Positions 35,560-44,268 of a stretch of 45,130 nt of DNA are shown here, piece by piece (the stretch's first letter is position 1; each line of letters starts with the position of its first letter). A program made the translations under genes and the position numbers. Source of the DNA: Fimbriimonadaceae bacterium (GTDB taxonomy: Bacteria > Armatimonadota > Fimbriimonadia > Fimbriimonadales > Fimbriimonadaceae); contig JAHBTB010000015.1 in the NCBI GenBank assembly GCA_019638795.1, positions 1-45,130 on the forward strand. Reading direction: 5' to 3'. The notes under the pieces are model-generated. The model was not told the origin of the DNA, made no database searches, and saw only the letters and a program-made list of their open reading frames with translations.

Positions 35560-37394
35560 CGTCCGGCCGCGAGCCTGACCAGACCCCAGTGCGTACCGAG
35601 GTAGACGACTTCGCCAAGTTGGTCGAACGGGGCGATGCTGACCCCGGGGACGACCGGGACCACCGCAAAGTCCACCTTGTACTTCGCGATGATCTCGCGC
35701 TTCAATTCGACCGGTGCCCGCGACGAGTAGATCGTGTTGACGTCCTTGAGCCGGTCCAAATAGGACGGCGTCTCACTCCAATGTCCTGCCACGGTGTAGG
35801 CCCCGGTCATCCCGCTCAGGATCGCGTTCAGATCGTTGCGAAGCGGCTTGTTGAACCGTCCGGGGACGTCACTGGGCGAGGGGATGCCCGAAGGGGCGAC
35901 CACCACTGTCCGTCCGGTCCGTTCGTTGAGGCGCCTGATGATCTCCACGACGTCGGGGCTGTAGTAGACCGAATGACGCGTCGTGCTGGCGACGTCGTTC
36001 CGGACAAACCAGACCTCCCGTTGTAGCCACATGAGTGAGGTGAGGGAGCAGACCAGAAGGGTCGCTCCGGCGAGGATGTTCCGATGGCTCCGCTCCATGC
36101 GCTCCAGGCACCGGCCCGCTTGGACGGCCGCCAATAGCCCCCATGGCACGGCCAGACCCATGAGCAGTTTTCGCTGGAAGAGGGCAGGGAAGTAGGGGGC
36201 GACCAGTCCGACGAGCGCCCAGGCCCAGAGAAAGTTCTGGAAGTCGTCATCTCCGGCCATGAACGCGACCAGGCCGCAAGCCACGGCGAACGCCACCCCA
36301 AACTGGACCGGTCCGGCAAACATCTTGCCTGGGTCGGCGCCATTGGCCCATTGGTGGAGGACAAGGACGAAAAGTGCCAGGGCGCCTGCCCGCAGCCGGT
36401 TGCGCCCGTCGTCTCGGTTAAAGGCCAAGCCAAGGACGACGAGGATCACCAGGGGCAAGATTCCGACGACGACCTGCTGAAGGGTCGGGGAATAGGTCAG
36501 CGTGTTGGCCCGTGCCTGGAACACGGGGTCCTTGGCAAGGACGTAGAGGAACCATAACGCGCTCGGCACGGCGCCGAGGCCGATAAGCGCCGCCCGACCC
36601 GCCCATGCGCGGCTGAACCGCTTGGCGGCCAATGCCGCGGCCAAAAACCCGACCAGCACAAGGGTGACGAGCAAGACGTCGTAGCTGTGGATGTTCATCA
36701 GCGCGGCGAACGCCAGCGCGCCACCGAGCACGGGTCTCATGCTGTCCCTAGCCTCGATGACCGCCCGGACGACCACCACGATCAGGCACAAGCTGACCAT
36801 GAACAAGGAGTTCGTCAGCATGGAGGGAAAGACGAACGCCTCTGGTTGCCAAACGTCAATGGGCAACCACCCGCCCGTGAGGGCGCCAACTGGTGAAGAT
36901 TTGTCCGTGATCTCTTGGCCGAAAAAGGTGAAGACCATGAACCCGACGCCACCACCCAGGCTCGCCAGGGTCAGGGCGGACTTAGCGACAAAAGTCGAGA
37001 CATTGCTCGCTTCGAGCCAGCGTCCCAAGAGCCAGACGAAGAGGAACGAGAAGCACACCCGGGCCAACGTGACCGCCCCGACGATCCCGGTGACCTTGGC
37101 TACCCACCCGAGCAAGAGGAAGTAGACGTGAAAGGTCAGGCCCGGTTGAGGGTCGGTGGTGAACCGGTTGTCAAAGAGGATTCGGCCCTCCATCGCCTGC
37201 CGCATCCAGGCGGCGTAGACCATGTGGTCGTCCACGTTGGTCTGGTGACCGAGGTACAGCGTGTTGGGTGGGGCGGTGACCAGGGCGAAGAGGGTGGGCA
37301 GGAACGCCAACACGACGGCGGCACCGGCGAACAGCAGGGTGTATCGCCGAATCAGGCCTGCCCGGTCTGGTGTCGCGTCGGTGAGGGTGTCCAC
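35556..37394 (-). CDS. Polytopic membrane protein, GT-C glycosyltransferase-like
   Basis: 612 aa from GTG 37394. About 11-13 transmembrane helices and a C-terminal soluble domain of about 150 residues. The first extracytoplasmic loop holds TNVDDHMVYAAWMRQAMEGR, whose Asp-Asp recalls the catalytic loop of GT-C enzymes. A large hydrophilic loop has GWLPIDVWQPEAFVFPSML. It could transfer sugars from a lipid-phosphate donor to an envelope acceptor; this is inferred. Last gene of a five-gene operon, 6 bp after the TPR lipoprotein. Confidence 0.75.
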   Translation of the reverse strand: MDTLTDATPDRAGLIRRYTLLFAGAAVVLAFLPTLFALVTAPPNTLYLGHQTNVDDHMVYAAWMRQAMEGRILFDNRFTTDPQPGLTFHVYFLLLGWVAKVTGIVGAVTLARVCFSFLFVWLLGRWLEASNVSTFVAKSALTLASLGGGVGFMVFTFFGQEITDKSSPVGALTGGWLPIDVWQPEAFVFPSMLTNSLFMVSLCLIVVVVRAVIEARDSMRPVLGGALAFAALMNIHSYDVLLVTLVLVGFLAAALAAKRFSRAWAGRAALIGLGAVPSALWFLYVLAKDPVFQARANTLTYSPTLQQVVVGILPLVILVVLGLAFNRDDGRNRLRAGALALFVLVLHQWANGADPGKMFAGPVQFGVAFAVACGLVAFMAGDDDFQNFLWAWALVGLVAPYFPALFQRKLLMGLAVPWGLLAAVQAGRCLERMERSHRNILAGATLLVCSLTSLMWLQREVWFVRNDVASTTRHSVYYSPDVVEIIRRLNERTGRTVVVAPSGIPSPSDVPGRFNKPLRNDLNAILSGMTGAYTVAGHWSETPSYLDRLKDVNTIYSSRAPVELKREIIAKYKVDFAVVPVVPGVSIAPFDQLGEVVYLGTHWGLVRLAAGR

Positions 37395-37400
37395 GGGTGC

Positions 37401-37853
37401 CTACTCGGGGACGGGGCGTCCCATCGACTTGTAGATGGACACGATCAAGTCGGCGTTCTCCTGGGCTTGCTTGTTGGCGGGATCGACTTTGACAACCTCC
37501 CGGTAGTACTGGAGGGCCTTCTTGTACTTGACCTTGGTGTCGACTTCCTGGCTGAACATGTAGCCGTCGGCCACGGCCATGGTCGCCTTCAGGTAGGCCG
37601 ACTTGTTGGCCTGGTCGTCCTTCTTGCCCTTTTCGTACGCTGACTTGGCCGCCTCATAAGCCTTCTCCAGCTCCTCGACCGGAATCTTGGCCGCCTCTGG
37701 CTTCGCGGCTTCGGCCGCGTCGGCCGGTTTGGTCGGCGCGACGGCCACGGGCGGGGCACTCGGGGCCGGCGTCTTGTCGACGGTCTTTGGTTGGTCACAG
37801 GCCCCGACGAGAACCGCGCAAAGCCCGCACAAGAGGAATCGTCCTTTGCGCAT
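37401..37853 (-). CDS. Lipoprotein with TPR-like helices
   Basis: 150 aa. Lipobox LVGAC with Cys19, then a Pro/Ala-rich linker (TPAPSAPPVAVAPTKPADAA), then two or three TPR-like helical hairpins (ELEKAYEAAKSAYEKGKKDD; KYKKALQYYREVVKVDPANK). It is probably an anchored scaffold that may hold the neighbouring membrane proteins together. It lies between the DUF4350 and GT-C-like genes, 30 and 6 bp away. Confidence 0.82.
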   Translation of the reverse strand: MRKGRFLLCGLCAVLVGACDQPKTVDKTPAPSAPPVAVAPTKPADAAEAAKPEAAKIPVEELEKAYEAAKSAYEKGKKDDQANKSAYLKATMAVADGYMFSQEVDTKVKYKKALQYYREVVKVDPANKQAQENADLIVSIYKSMGRPVPE

Positions 37854-37883
37854 AGACGAAATATTACGACATCTGAGACAGGC

Positions 37884-38996
37884 TTAGTTCAGGGGCTCGC
37901 GTTTCAGACGCGTGTCCTTCTCAAAGTCGGTCACTCTATCGTCTAGTTCCCGAGCCATCGGCATCGTCTTGGCGCGGGCCCGGCGGGAGTCGTCGTCGAG
38001 GTGGAGCGACGCCAGGGCTTCTGCTTTCGTCACGGCGTTGAGGAGGGGTTGAGGCATTCGCTCCCGGAGGTTGTCCCGAGTCGTGCCGTGGGGCGCCCCG
38101 ACGCCTAAGCGAAACCGCTCGTATGCGTCTTCCAGGGCGACTTCGAGGGCGAACTGCGTCTTCCCGCTCCGCCGGAGCAACTCGGCGACGGCATCGAGCA
38201 TGTCGCGGGCGCTGCGCTGTCGGACAATGTTCTGACTTGGCGAGCCAAACCGGACAGCGAGTGTCAGGACCACGACGGTCAGGAGGATGTACGCCTGGGT
38301 GCGGCCGGCGACCGCCCACGACCCCAACGTGTCGAGGGGCCCTTGGTCTTGGGCGTTGCCGATCAGTGCCTCGGGGAAGACCACGCGGGAACCTGGTTCG
38401 GCCAACATGTGGACGTATCCCAGCATCACCTCCGCGTTTTGTCCTTGGCCGATGAACCTGTTGGTCGCTCCAATGGCCTCTGGAACCGTGATCTGACGGG
38501 GAAACTTCCAGTGGGCGTCGGCAAATGCAGATCGGTAGGTTGGGCCGTAGAGCGCCGATTTCTCGTACGTCAGCTTCTTGGGTGCCATACCGGCGAGGGG
38601 GGCCAACTCCACCAGAGTCATTTGCCGAGACGCAGAGTCAAACTCATTGGAAAGACCGAGGACCAGTTCCGCGCCACCCTCGCCCAGATATGTGTCGATC
38701 GCCTGCTTGGTCATGTCATCATGCGTCCCTTGGCCGAAGATGTCCTCGGCAGTGGGCATGTCGACCGACACGACAAGGTCTCCGGCGGTGAATCTGGGCC
38801 GAGGACGCTTGTCCAAGACGACCTGATAGCCGTCCCGTCGGAGGAGTTCGGCAAACGCAGCCAGGCCACTGGGATACGTGCTCTCGATCGTCGGGGACGT
38901 CCTCGGTTCCTCCTTGGCAAAGACAAGGAGGACAAAGGACAGGCCCATGAGGGCCAGCAGGGCGAGAGCGATCTTTCCGCCGGGGAACTTCTTCAT
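37884..38996 (-). CDS. DUF4350 membrane protein
   Basis: 370 aa. N-terminal helix (KIALALLALMGLSFVLLVFA), then a DUF4350 extracytoplasmic domain (YPSGLAAFAELLRRDGYQVV; GDLVVSVDMPTAEDIFG; YLGEGGAELVLGLSNEFD), then a second helix near residue 235 (AYILLTVVVLTLAVRFG) and a cytoplasmic helical tail. DUF4350 proteins typically occur with DUF4129 and MoxR ATPases in envelope-associated clusters. It overlaps the DUF4129 gene by 4 bp (ATGA), so translation is coupled. Confidence 0.83.
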   Translation of the reverse strand: MKKFPGGKIALALLALMGLSFVLLVFAKEEPRTSPTIESTYPSGLAAFAELLRRDGYQVVLDKRPRPRFTAGDLVVSVDMPTAEDIFGQGTHDDMTKQAIDTYLGEGGAELVLGLSNEFDSASRQMTLVELAPLAGMAPKKLTYEKSALYGPTYRSAFADAHWKFPRQITVPEAIGATNRFIGQGQNAEVMLGYVHMLAEPGSRVVFPEALIGNAQDQGPLDTLGSWAVAGRTQAYILLTVVVLTLAVRFGSPSQNIVRQRSARDMLDAVAELLRRSGKTQFALEVALEDAYERFRLGVGAPHGTTRDNLRERMPQPLLNAVTKAEALASLHLDDDSRRARAKTMPMARELDDRVTDFEKDTRLKREPLN

Positions 38997-39946
38997 GCGG
39001 CAGTCTTGGTGCGGTGGGTGACCTTGATCACCTGCTCATAGAAGGCGCGGAACCAATCGACGTCGGCCTGACCACGTGTCCTCTGTCCGTACCAAATGAC
39101 GTCGAACGCGCGGGTCGCTTCGGCAAGGTCGAGCCCCTCGGGCCGCCGCGGGCTCTCTTGGTAGCGGCGGAGGTGCTCCCAGTTGGTTTCACCGCGCCGG
39201 AACCTCATGACATTGGCCTCGTCGAACCGCACCAAGCTGGCCAAATAGAGGCATCGGACGGCTTCCCGGTACTGTTTGTTGGCGGTGAGCTCTTCACTTC
39301 GCACCACCCACTCGTCTGCCGTCCGGTCTGGCTCGTCATCGTCAAGTAGCCCGCCGGCTTTGACCTTCCGGGACGACACCCAGCGGAACCTGGTCACGGC
39401 GTAGACGGCGAAGGCGAGGAGACCGCAGATGAGGACTCCCCAGACTACAGGTTGGAAATTGATCCGCCCGAACCCAGACGAAGGCAGCTCCATCCCCTTG
39501 GCGTTGCCAAAGAGCTTCTTGAGCAAGTTTTCGAACCAATCACTGATAAACCGTCCGGCTCGCTCTAGACTTTGTGACAGCCAGTTTTTCTCGTTCCGGA
39601 CCCCATTGTCGTGGTATTCGGGGCTGGACAAGATCTTTCGCGATTCGGCCTGGGGATCCCGCAAGCGGCCGCTTGCGGCCTTTTCGGCATTGATGACGTT
39701 GTCGAGTTGGACGAGGGCCTCCTTGCGGCACTCCCGCCAGGAGCGATCACCGGTGTGTTCACCCATGGACTCGTGGGGTGACCAGTCACCCCCAAGCGTC
39801 TCGTTCAGTTCGTTGACAAGGCTCCGGTACCCCACCTCAGAATCGACCGCCGCCACCTTGTCCCGGAGCGTGTTCGGGCTTGCCGTGACGAGGGCGGCGA
39901 GCCAAAGGCAAGCGCTAAGAAAGAAGAATCGTGCTGCGGTCTGCAT
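38993..39946 (-). CDS. DUF4129 membrane protein
   Basis: 317 aa. Signal peptide, a helical extracytoplasmic region (SEVGYRSLVNELNETLGGDW, LSQSLERAGRFISDWFENLL), one transmembrane helix (VVWGVLICGLLAFAVYAV) near residue 170, then the C-terminal DUF4129 domain (ELTANKQYREAVRCLYLASL; FRRGETNWEHLRRYQESP; AFDVIWYGQRTRGQADVDWF). The domain recurs with MoxR/DUF58 genes. It overlaps its neighbours by 32 and 4 bp. Function is unknown, probably part of an envelope complex. Confidence 0.85.
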   Translation of the reverse strand: MQTAARFFFLSACLWLAALVTASPNTLRDKVAAVDSEVGYRSLVNELNETLGGDWSPHESMGEHTGDRSWRECRKEALVQLDNVINAEKAASGRLRDPQAESRKILSSPEYHDNGVRNEKNWLSQSLERAGRFISDWFENLLKKLFGNAKGMELPSSGFGRINFQPVVWGVLICGLLAFAVYAVTRFRWVSSRKVKAGGLLDDDEPDRTADEWVVRSEELTANKQYREAVRCLYLASLVRFDEANVMRFRRGETNWEHLRRYQESPRRPEGLDLAEATRAFDVIWYGQRTRGQADVDWFRAFYEQVIKVTHRTKTAA

Positions 39947-40949
39947 TCTTGATGTCCTCGGCCAATGTCCTGATGTCGAAAGCTTCTATCCGTACCCTAC
40001 GGTCAAAGTATAAGACGGTTGTGGTGGTCGCGTAGAGAGGTACGGCGAGCCAGCAGGTGAAGAACGCCGGCAACATCTCGATCATCGTCTTCATCAGCTG
40101 TCCGCCGGTCCCCGAAAATGAGAGGCCTTGGTAGAACGGTGTGGCCGCGACCAAAGAGACGAGGATTGAAAAGCCAGCAAAGAGGGAGACGCCGACCAAG
40201 AAGATGATCAGCCAGACGATCAGCAGCGACGAACCTGCCGCACCGTGAAACGGATAGCTCTTCATGAGGAGGCGGCTCCTCTGTCGGGCGGCCTTTCCCT
40301 TGACGCCCTCAAACACCATGGCGGTGGGGGCAAGGGCATATGAGTACAGGGCCCACGGCACGGCGACGAGTGAGCAAAGAAAGGCGATGACGGCCAAAAA
40401 GCCCGACAACAGGGCCGCCTCGTCACCCGCCCGCTGGCCCATGACGGCACTCACCGTCATAAAGGCGACCCCCGCGAGCACGGGCCCGGCGGCACGCAGA
40501 GTGATGTCACCCATGAGGCGCATCATCGACGGTGTGGATTTCATGGCCAACGAGGCGGCGGCTTTCTCGTCCGGCGGGTCACCCATCACGAAGTCAGCGG
40601 CCAAGCGGCCGCACACGGCCATGGTGTAGCCCACCCCGAGGACAAAGAGCGGGAGGGAGACCAGCAGGGCCACGGTCAGTCCGACGACGACCTCGCCGAC
40701 CTGACCGGCGAGCTGGTCGGTCTTGGTCTGGAAGATCAAGGGGAGGACGAAGGCATAGACCTGCACGATCGCGGCGTAGCAGAACGCCATCGGGACAAGG
40801 CTTTGCCGGAGCATCGGGCCGGCCAGGTTCTGGTAGACGCGGGTCGCGACGTCGACGACCTCGCTGTCACGCATCGGCTTCAACAGCCGGCGCTTGTCAA
40901 TCGACCTCATTCGGGCCTGGAACAGGTCAAAGGGTGTCTGGGCCGCCAT
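39915..40949 (-). CDS. Polytopic membrane protein
   Basis: 344 aa with about six transmembrane helices (among them VPMAFCYAAIVQVYAFVLPL, VVVGLTVALLVSLPLFVLGV, LIVWLIIFLVGVSLFAGFSI). The N-terminal 50 residues are cytoplasmic and basic. It resembles the glycerophosphoryl-diester-like or DUF4013-type membrane partners that often accompany DUF4129 genes, but I cannot assign it. First gene of the five-gene operon; it overlaps the DUF4129 gene by 32 bp and is divergent from the LolA-like gene. Confidence 0.75.
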   Translation of the reverse strand: MAAQTPFDLFQARMRSIDKRRLLKPMRDSEVVDVATRVYQNLAGPMLRQSLVPMAFCYAAIVQVYAFVLPLIFQTKTDQLAGQVGEVVVGLTVALLVSLPLFVLGVGYTMAVCGRLAADFVMGDPPDEKAAASLAMKSTPSMMRLMGDITLRAAGPVLAGVAFMTVSAVMGQRAGDEAALLSGFLAVIAFLCSLVAVPWALYSYALAPTAMVFEGVKGKAARQRSRLLMKSYPFHGAAGSSLLIVWLIIFLVGVSLFAGFSILVSLVAATPFYQGLSFSGTGGQLMKTMIEMLPAFFTCWLAVPLYATTTTVLYFDRRVRIEAFDIRTLAEDIKNADRSTILLS

Positions 40950-41055
40950 GCCTCGTGAACAATTGTACGCGCCGGACTCCGCAAAGGTTGAGGGAAACTT
41001 GGCCTACCCAGCGCAAAGGGCGGCCGTGCCGTCCGTCTATAGGGAAGCGACCACC

Positions 41056-41769
41056 ATGACGACCGCATTGACCGCCGCAGTCAGCCTCATCCTGGGACAG
41101 AGCCACTCGATCTACGACTACGTCCAGCCCAACCTGAAGGACGTTTCTTTCACCGCCAAGGTCGGCGACGCGAACCAAAAGGAGCTTGCTAAGATCAACG
41201 AGGACTTTGCCAAGTCTTATCGGATCAAGTCGACCCTCGTCCGCCTGAAAGAGCCGATGAAGCTGCGGGTCGAATCGGAGCTAGACCCTGACAACAAGAT
41301 CGTCATGGTGCTGAACGGCGCCACGCAGTCGTACCGCTACCCGCGGGCCGGGCTGGGGGGCAAGCAAAACTTGTCGCGGTCGCCCGGTAAACGGCAGACG
41401 TTCCTGGACTTCGGCCTCCTGACGCCCGGTTTGTTCAAGGACTTCTATGTCCCGCACTTCGTGAGGATGGACCGGGATTCTGGGCTCGCCGTCTTTGACC
41501 TGACATTCCCGAAGGCCCTCGACGACACGTCGCGCCAGCGTGTCTTCATCGACCCGTCGAAGCATTACATTGTCAAGAGGGAGTGGTACGCCCAAGAAGG
41601 CAACCTCCGGGCCGTCTTCCACTATGACAAGCCGGTGCAGTCTGGTGGCGTGTGGATACCCACCAAGACCACGGTCTACAACGCCGAGCGTAAGGTGGCG
41701 GGAGTGACCAACTATTCCGGCGTCAGGGCCAACAGCGGGTTGAGCGAAGACCTGTTCCGCATCGGCTGA
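41056..41769 (+). CDS. LolA-like secreted protein
   Basis: 237 aa. Short signal peptide (MTTALTAAVSLILG), then a half-barrel of long beta strands resembling outer-membrane lipoprotein-sorting (LolA/DUF-type) proteins: KDVSFTAKVGDANQKELAKI, LKEPMKLRVESELDPDNKI, HYIVKREWYAQEGNLRAVFH and SGGVWIPTKTTVYNAERKV. LolA relatives carry acyl chains or lipids across the periplasm. The ATG at 41056 is chosen because the upstream frame has no coding character. AGGGA lies 10 bp before. Confidence 0.75.
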   Translation: MTTALTAAVSLILGQSHSIYDYVQPNLKDVSFTAKVGDANQKELAKINEDFAKSYRIKSTLVRLKEPMKLRVESELDPDNKIVMVLNGATQSYRYPRAGLGGKQNLSRSPGKRQTFLDFGLLTPGLFKDFYVPHFVRMDRDSGLAVFDLTFPKALDDTSRQRVFIDPSKHYIVKREWYAQEGNLRAVFHYDKPVQSGGVWIPTKTTVYNAERKVAGVTNYSGVRANSGLSEDLFRIG

Positions 41770-41858
41770 CCGTACGATTCCGGACATTGGCGGTCGGATT
41801 CCTCCTGGAGCCTTGCCGCCACGGAGCCGTCGGCCTAGTCAACCGTCACAATAGCACC

Positions 41859-44210
41859 ATGCCCGTGATGTGGCTTGCCCTGGCCGTCCTTGAAGACCAC
41901 GAACTCAAGGCCGGTGACGTCCTATCAAAATCGACCAACGTTGTGCGCCGGTCATATGACTTCGCCAACGACGACGAGACGGGCCGGACATCGGCCGTCA
42001 CCGTCAAGGGAAAGGGGATCGTCATCGATTTCCAAGGTGCCACCCTGCGCGGCACCCCCGCGACGACCCCTCCGGACAAGCGCCTCGGCACCGCCCTCAT
42101 CGTGGAAGGTGAGGACATAACCGTCAAGAACCTCAACGTCCGCGGCTACAAGCTTGGCCTCCTGGCGCGGCAGGTGAAGGGCCTCAAACTCATCAACTGC
42201 GACTTCTCCTACAACTGGAAGCAGCACCTGGGCTCGACGCTGGAGCGAGAGGACGAATCCGACTGGATGAGTTACCACCACAACGAAGCCAACGAGTGGT
42301 TCCGTTATGGGGCGGGCGCTTACCTTGACCGGGTCACCGATTTCGAGGTCAAAGGGTGCACCGCGGTCGGTGGGCAGTGCGGCCTGATGATGACCAAGTG
42401 CGAAAGGGGGCTTGTCTGGAACAACGACTTCAGCTTCCTCAGCGGATTGGGCGTCGGCATGTACCGGACAAGCCATGTCAAGGTCATGCACAACAAGATC
42501 GATTGGTGTGTGCGCGGCTACAGCCACGGTGTCTATAACCGCGGGCAAGACTCGGCCGGCATTCTGGTTTTCGAGCAGTGCATGGACAACACCTTTGCTT
42601 ACAACTCGGTGACCCATGGCGGCGACGGCTTCTTCCTGTGGGCTGGTCAGACGACGATGGACACCGGCAAGGGAGGGTGCAACAACAACCTCCTCTATGG
42701 CAACGACTTCAGCCATGCCCCGACGAACGGCATCGAGGCGACGTTCAGCCAGAACGCCTTCGTCAACAACCTTGTCCTTGAGTGCTGGCACGGAGTCTGG
42801 GGCGGCTACAGCTATGACACACCTGTCCTGGGCAACTACTTCGGCATGAACGAGGTGGGGGTGGCGATCGAGCATGGCCAGGCGAACCATGTCGTCGGCA
42901 ACGTCTTCGACCGAGACGCCAAGGCCCTTGACATCTGGAGCAACCCGAGCCAAGACCCGAACTGGGGCTATCCGAAGGGTCATGACACCCGGAGCCGGGA
43001 CTACGTGGTGACCGACAACGAGTTTAGGCAGGTCAGCGACACCGTCGCCGCAGTGCGGAGGACAAGCGGCTTTGACTTCCGGGCGAACAAGGTTCTTTTG
43101 TGCAAGCGTGTCTTCACTTTGGGCGAGTTGGCGACCGGGGTGGTCGCCAAGTCCAACATCGTGCAGAGCTACGGCACCGAAGAAGCCTGGCCCGCCGGGA
43201 GCAAAGACAACCTGTGGCGGCAGATCAACACGATCAAGGCCCCTGAATGGAAGTCGGCGAACAAGGACGACCTCTCGCTCCCGACCGCTACCTACCTGGC
43301 CCAATTCAAGACAAATTGGTCGCCAGGAATCGGCGGACGGGCGACGACGGCGGTCAGCGACGCCGTGCTCAAGCAGGTCTTGGCCAAGCGTGTGCCGCCG
43401 TTGAAGGGGGGGATGGACCCCTTCCTTCCGGCCGGCACGTTGCGGGGCCGACGCTACATCCTCGTCGACGAGTGGGGTCCGTATGATTTCAAGTCGCCGC
43501 TGCTGTGGCCTCGCAAGCAGACGACCGACGCCGATGGACGACGGGTCGTCGAGTTCGAGGTCCTCGGGCCGAAGGGCACTTGGACGGTAGCCCAGGACGA
43601 CGGGGTCGCCGCCGTCTCCGCCAAATCGGGGCAGGTGCCTGGCGTCCTGACCGCAACACTCGCCCCGGGCAAAGCCACGATGGTCGATTTGAAGCTGACC
43701 TACACAGGAGGGGCGACCGTCGACTATCGGGGTGTGGCCCGTGACAAGGGGGAGCCGGTCACCTTTGGTTACAAGGCGTTCTTCATGCCTATCGACTGGG
43801 ACGTCAAGTTCTACGACTTTGACCACGACACGCAGGACCCCCGGACCCACATGGACGGGTTCAACCACGCCGTTTCCGGAACTCCGGTCTACGAAATGAA
43901 GACCCAGAAGCTCCTTTTGTCCGGTGGACGCCGCCCGGGGCCCGGGCAGAGGGGGGTCTATTGGACGACGTGGGCGGTCGGTACGGTCGAGGTGCCCGCG
44001 GGTGACTACGAGATCAAGGTGACGAGTGACGACGGCGTGAGGGTCTGGGTCGACGGGAAGCTCGTCATCGACAACTGGACCTACCATGCCCCGACACTCG
44101 ACAAGGCGGACCTCAAACTCGGGCCAGGCAAGCACAAGATCGAGGTCCGGCACTTCCAACTGGACGGGTACGGAACGTTGCAGGTGGATTTGCAACCCGC
44201 CGCGAATTGA
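41859..44210 (+). CDS. Right-handed beta-helix protein with PA14-like domain
   Basis: 783 aa. Residues about 50-440 are a parallel beta-helix of repeating strands (GKGIVIDFQGATLRG, DITVKNLNVRGYKLGL, NTFAYNSVTHGGDGFFLWAG, AFVNNLVLECWHGVWGGYSY), as in pectate-lyase-like/NosD proteins. After a linker, a C-terminal PA14-like sugar-binding domain (VEVPAGDYEIKVTSDDGVRV, DGKLVIDNWTYHAPTLDKAD, GPGKHKIEVRHFQLDGYG) closes the chain. A signal peptide is only weakly visible, yet the composition suggests export. It may bind or degrade polysaccharide. It ends at a strong hairpin. Confidence 0.82.
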   Translation: MPVMWLALAVLEDHELKAGDVLSKSTNVVRRSYDFANDDETGRTSAVTVKGKGIVIDFQGATLRGTPATTPPDKRLGTALIVEGEDITVKNLNVRGYKLGLLARQVKGLKLINCDFSYNWKQHLGSTLEREDESDWMSYHHNEANEWFRYGAGAYLDRVTDFEVKGCTAVGGQCGLMMTKCERGLVWNNDFSFLSGLGVGMYRTSHVKVMHNKIDWCVRGYSHGVYNRGQDSAGILVFEQCMDNTFAYNSVTHGGDGFFLWAGQTTMDTGKGGCNNNLLYGNDFSHAPTNGIEATFSQNAFVNNLVLECWHGVWGGYSYDTPVLGNYFGMNEVGVAIEHGQANHVVGNVFDRDAKALDIWSNPSQDPNWGYPKGHDTRSRDYVVTDNEFRQVSDTVAAVRRTSGFDFRANKVLLCKRVFTLGELATGVVAKSNIVQSYGTEEAWPAGSKDNLWRQINTIKAPEWKSANKDDLSLPTATYLAQFKTNWSPGIGGRATTAVSDAVLKQVLAKRVPPLKGGMDPFLPAGTLRGRRYILVDEWGPYDFKSPLLWPRKQTTDADGRRVVEFEVLGPKGTWTVAQDDGVAAVSAKSGQVPGVLTATLAPGKATMVDLKLTYTGGATVDYRGVARDKGEPVTFGYKAFFMPIDWDVKFYDFDHDTQDPRTHMDGFNHAVSGTPVYEMKTQKLLLSGGRRPGPGQRGVYWTTWAVGTVEVPAGDYEIKVTSDDGVRVWVDGKLVIDNWTYHAPTLDKADLKLGPGKHKIEVRHFQLDGYGTLQVDLQPAAN

Positions 44211-44223
44211 CGCCGCGCGGAAT

Positions 44224-44256
44224 CGTCCCCGCCCCCGGTCGCCGGGGGCGGGGACG
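44224..44256. terminator. Bidirectional hairpin after beta-helix gene
   Basis: Perfect 15-bp stem CGTCCCCGCCCCCGG / CCGGGGGCGGGGACG with a 3-nt loop, between convergent stops (44210 and 44269). No U-tract. Confidence 0.8.
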
Positions 44257-44268
44257 AATCAATCGCGG

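Noticed and set aside
41952-44195. 747-codon open frame antisense to the beta-helix gene
   Set aside because: The plus-strand protein has clear repeats and domains; the antisense translation has none.
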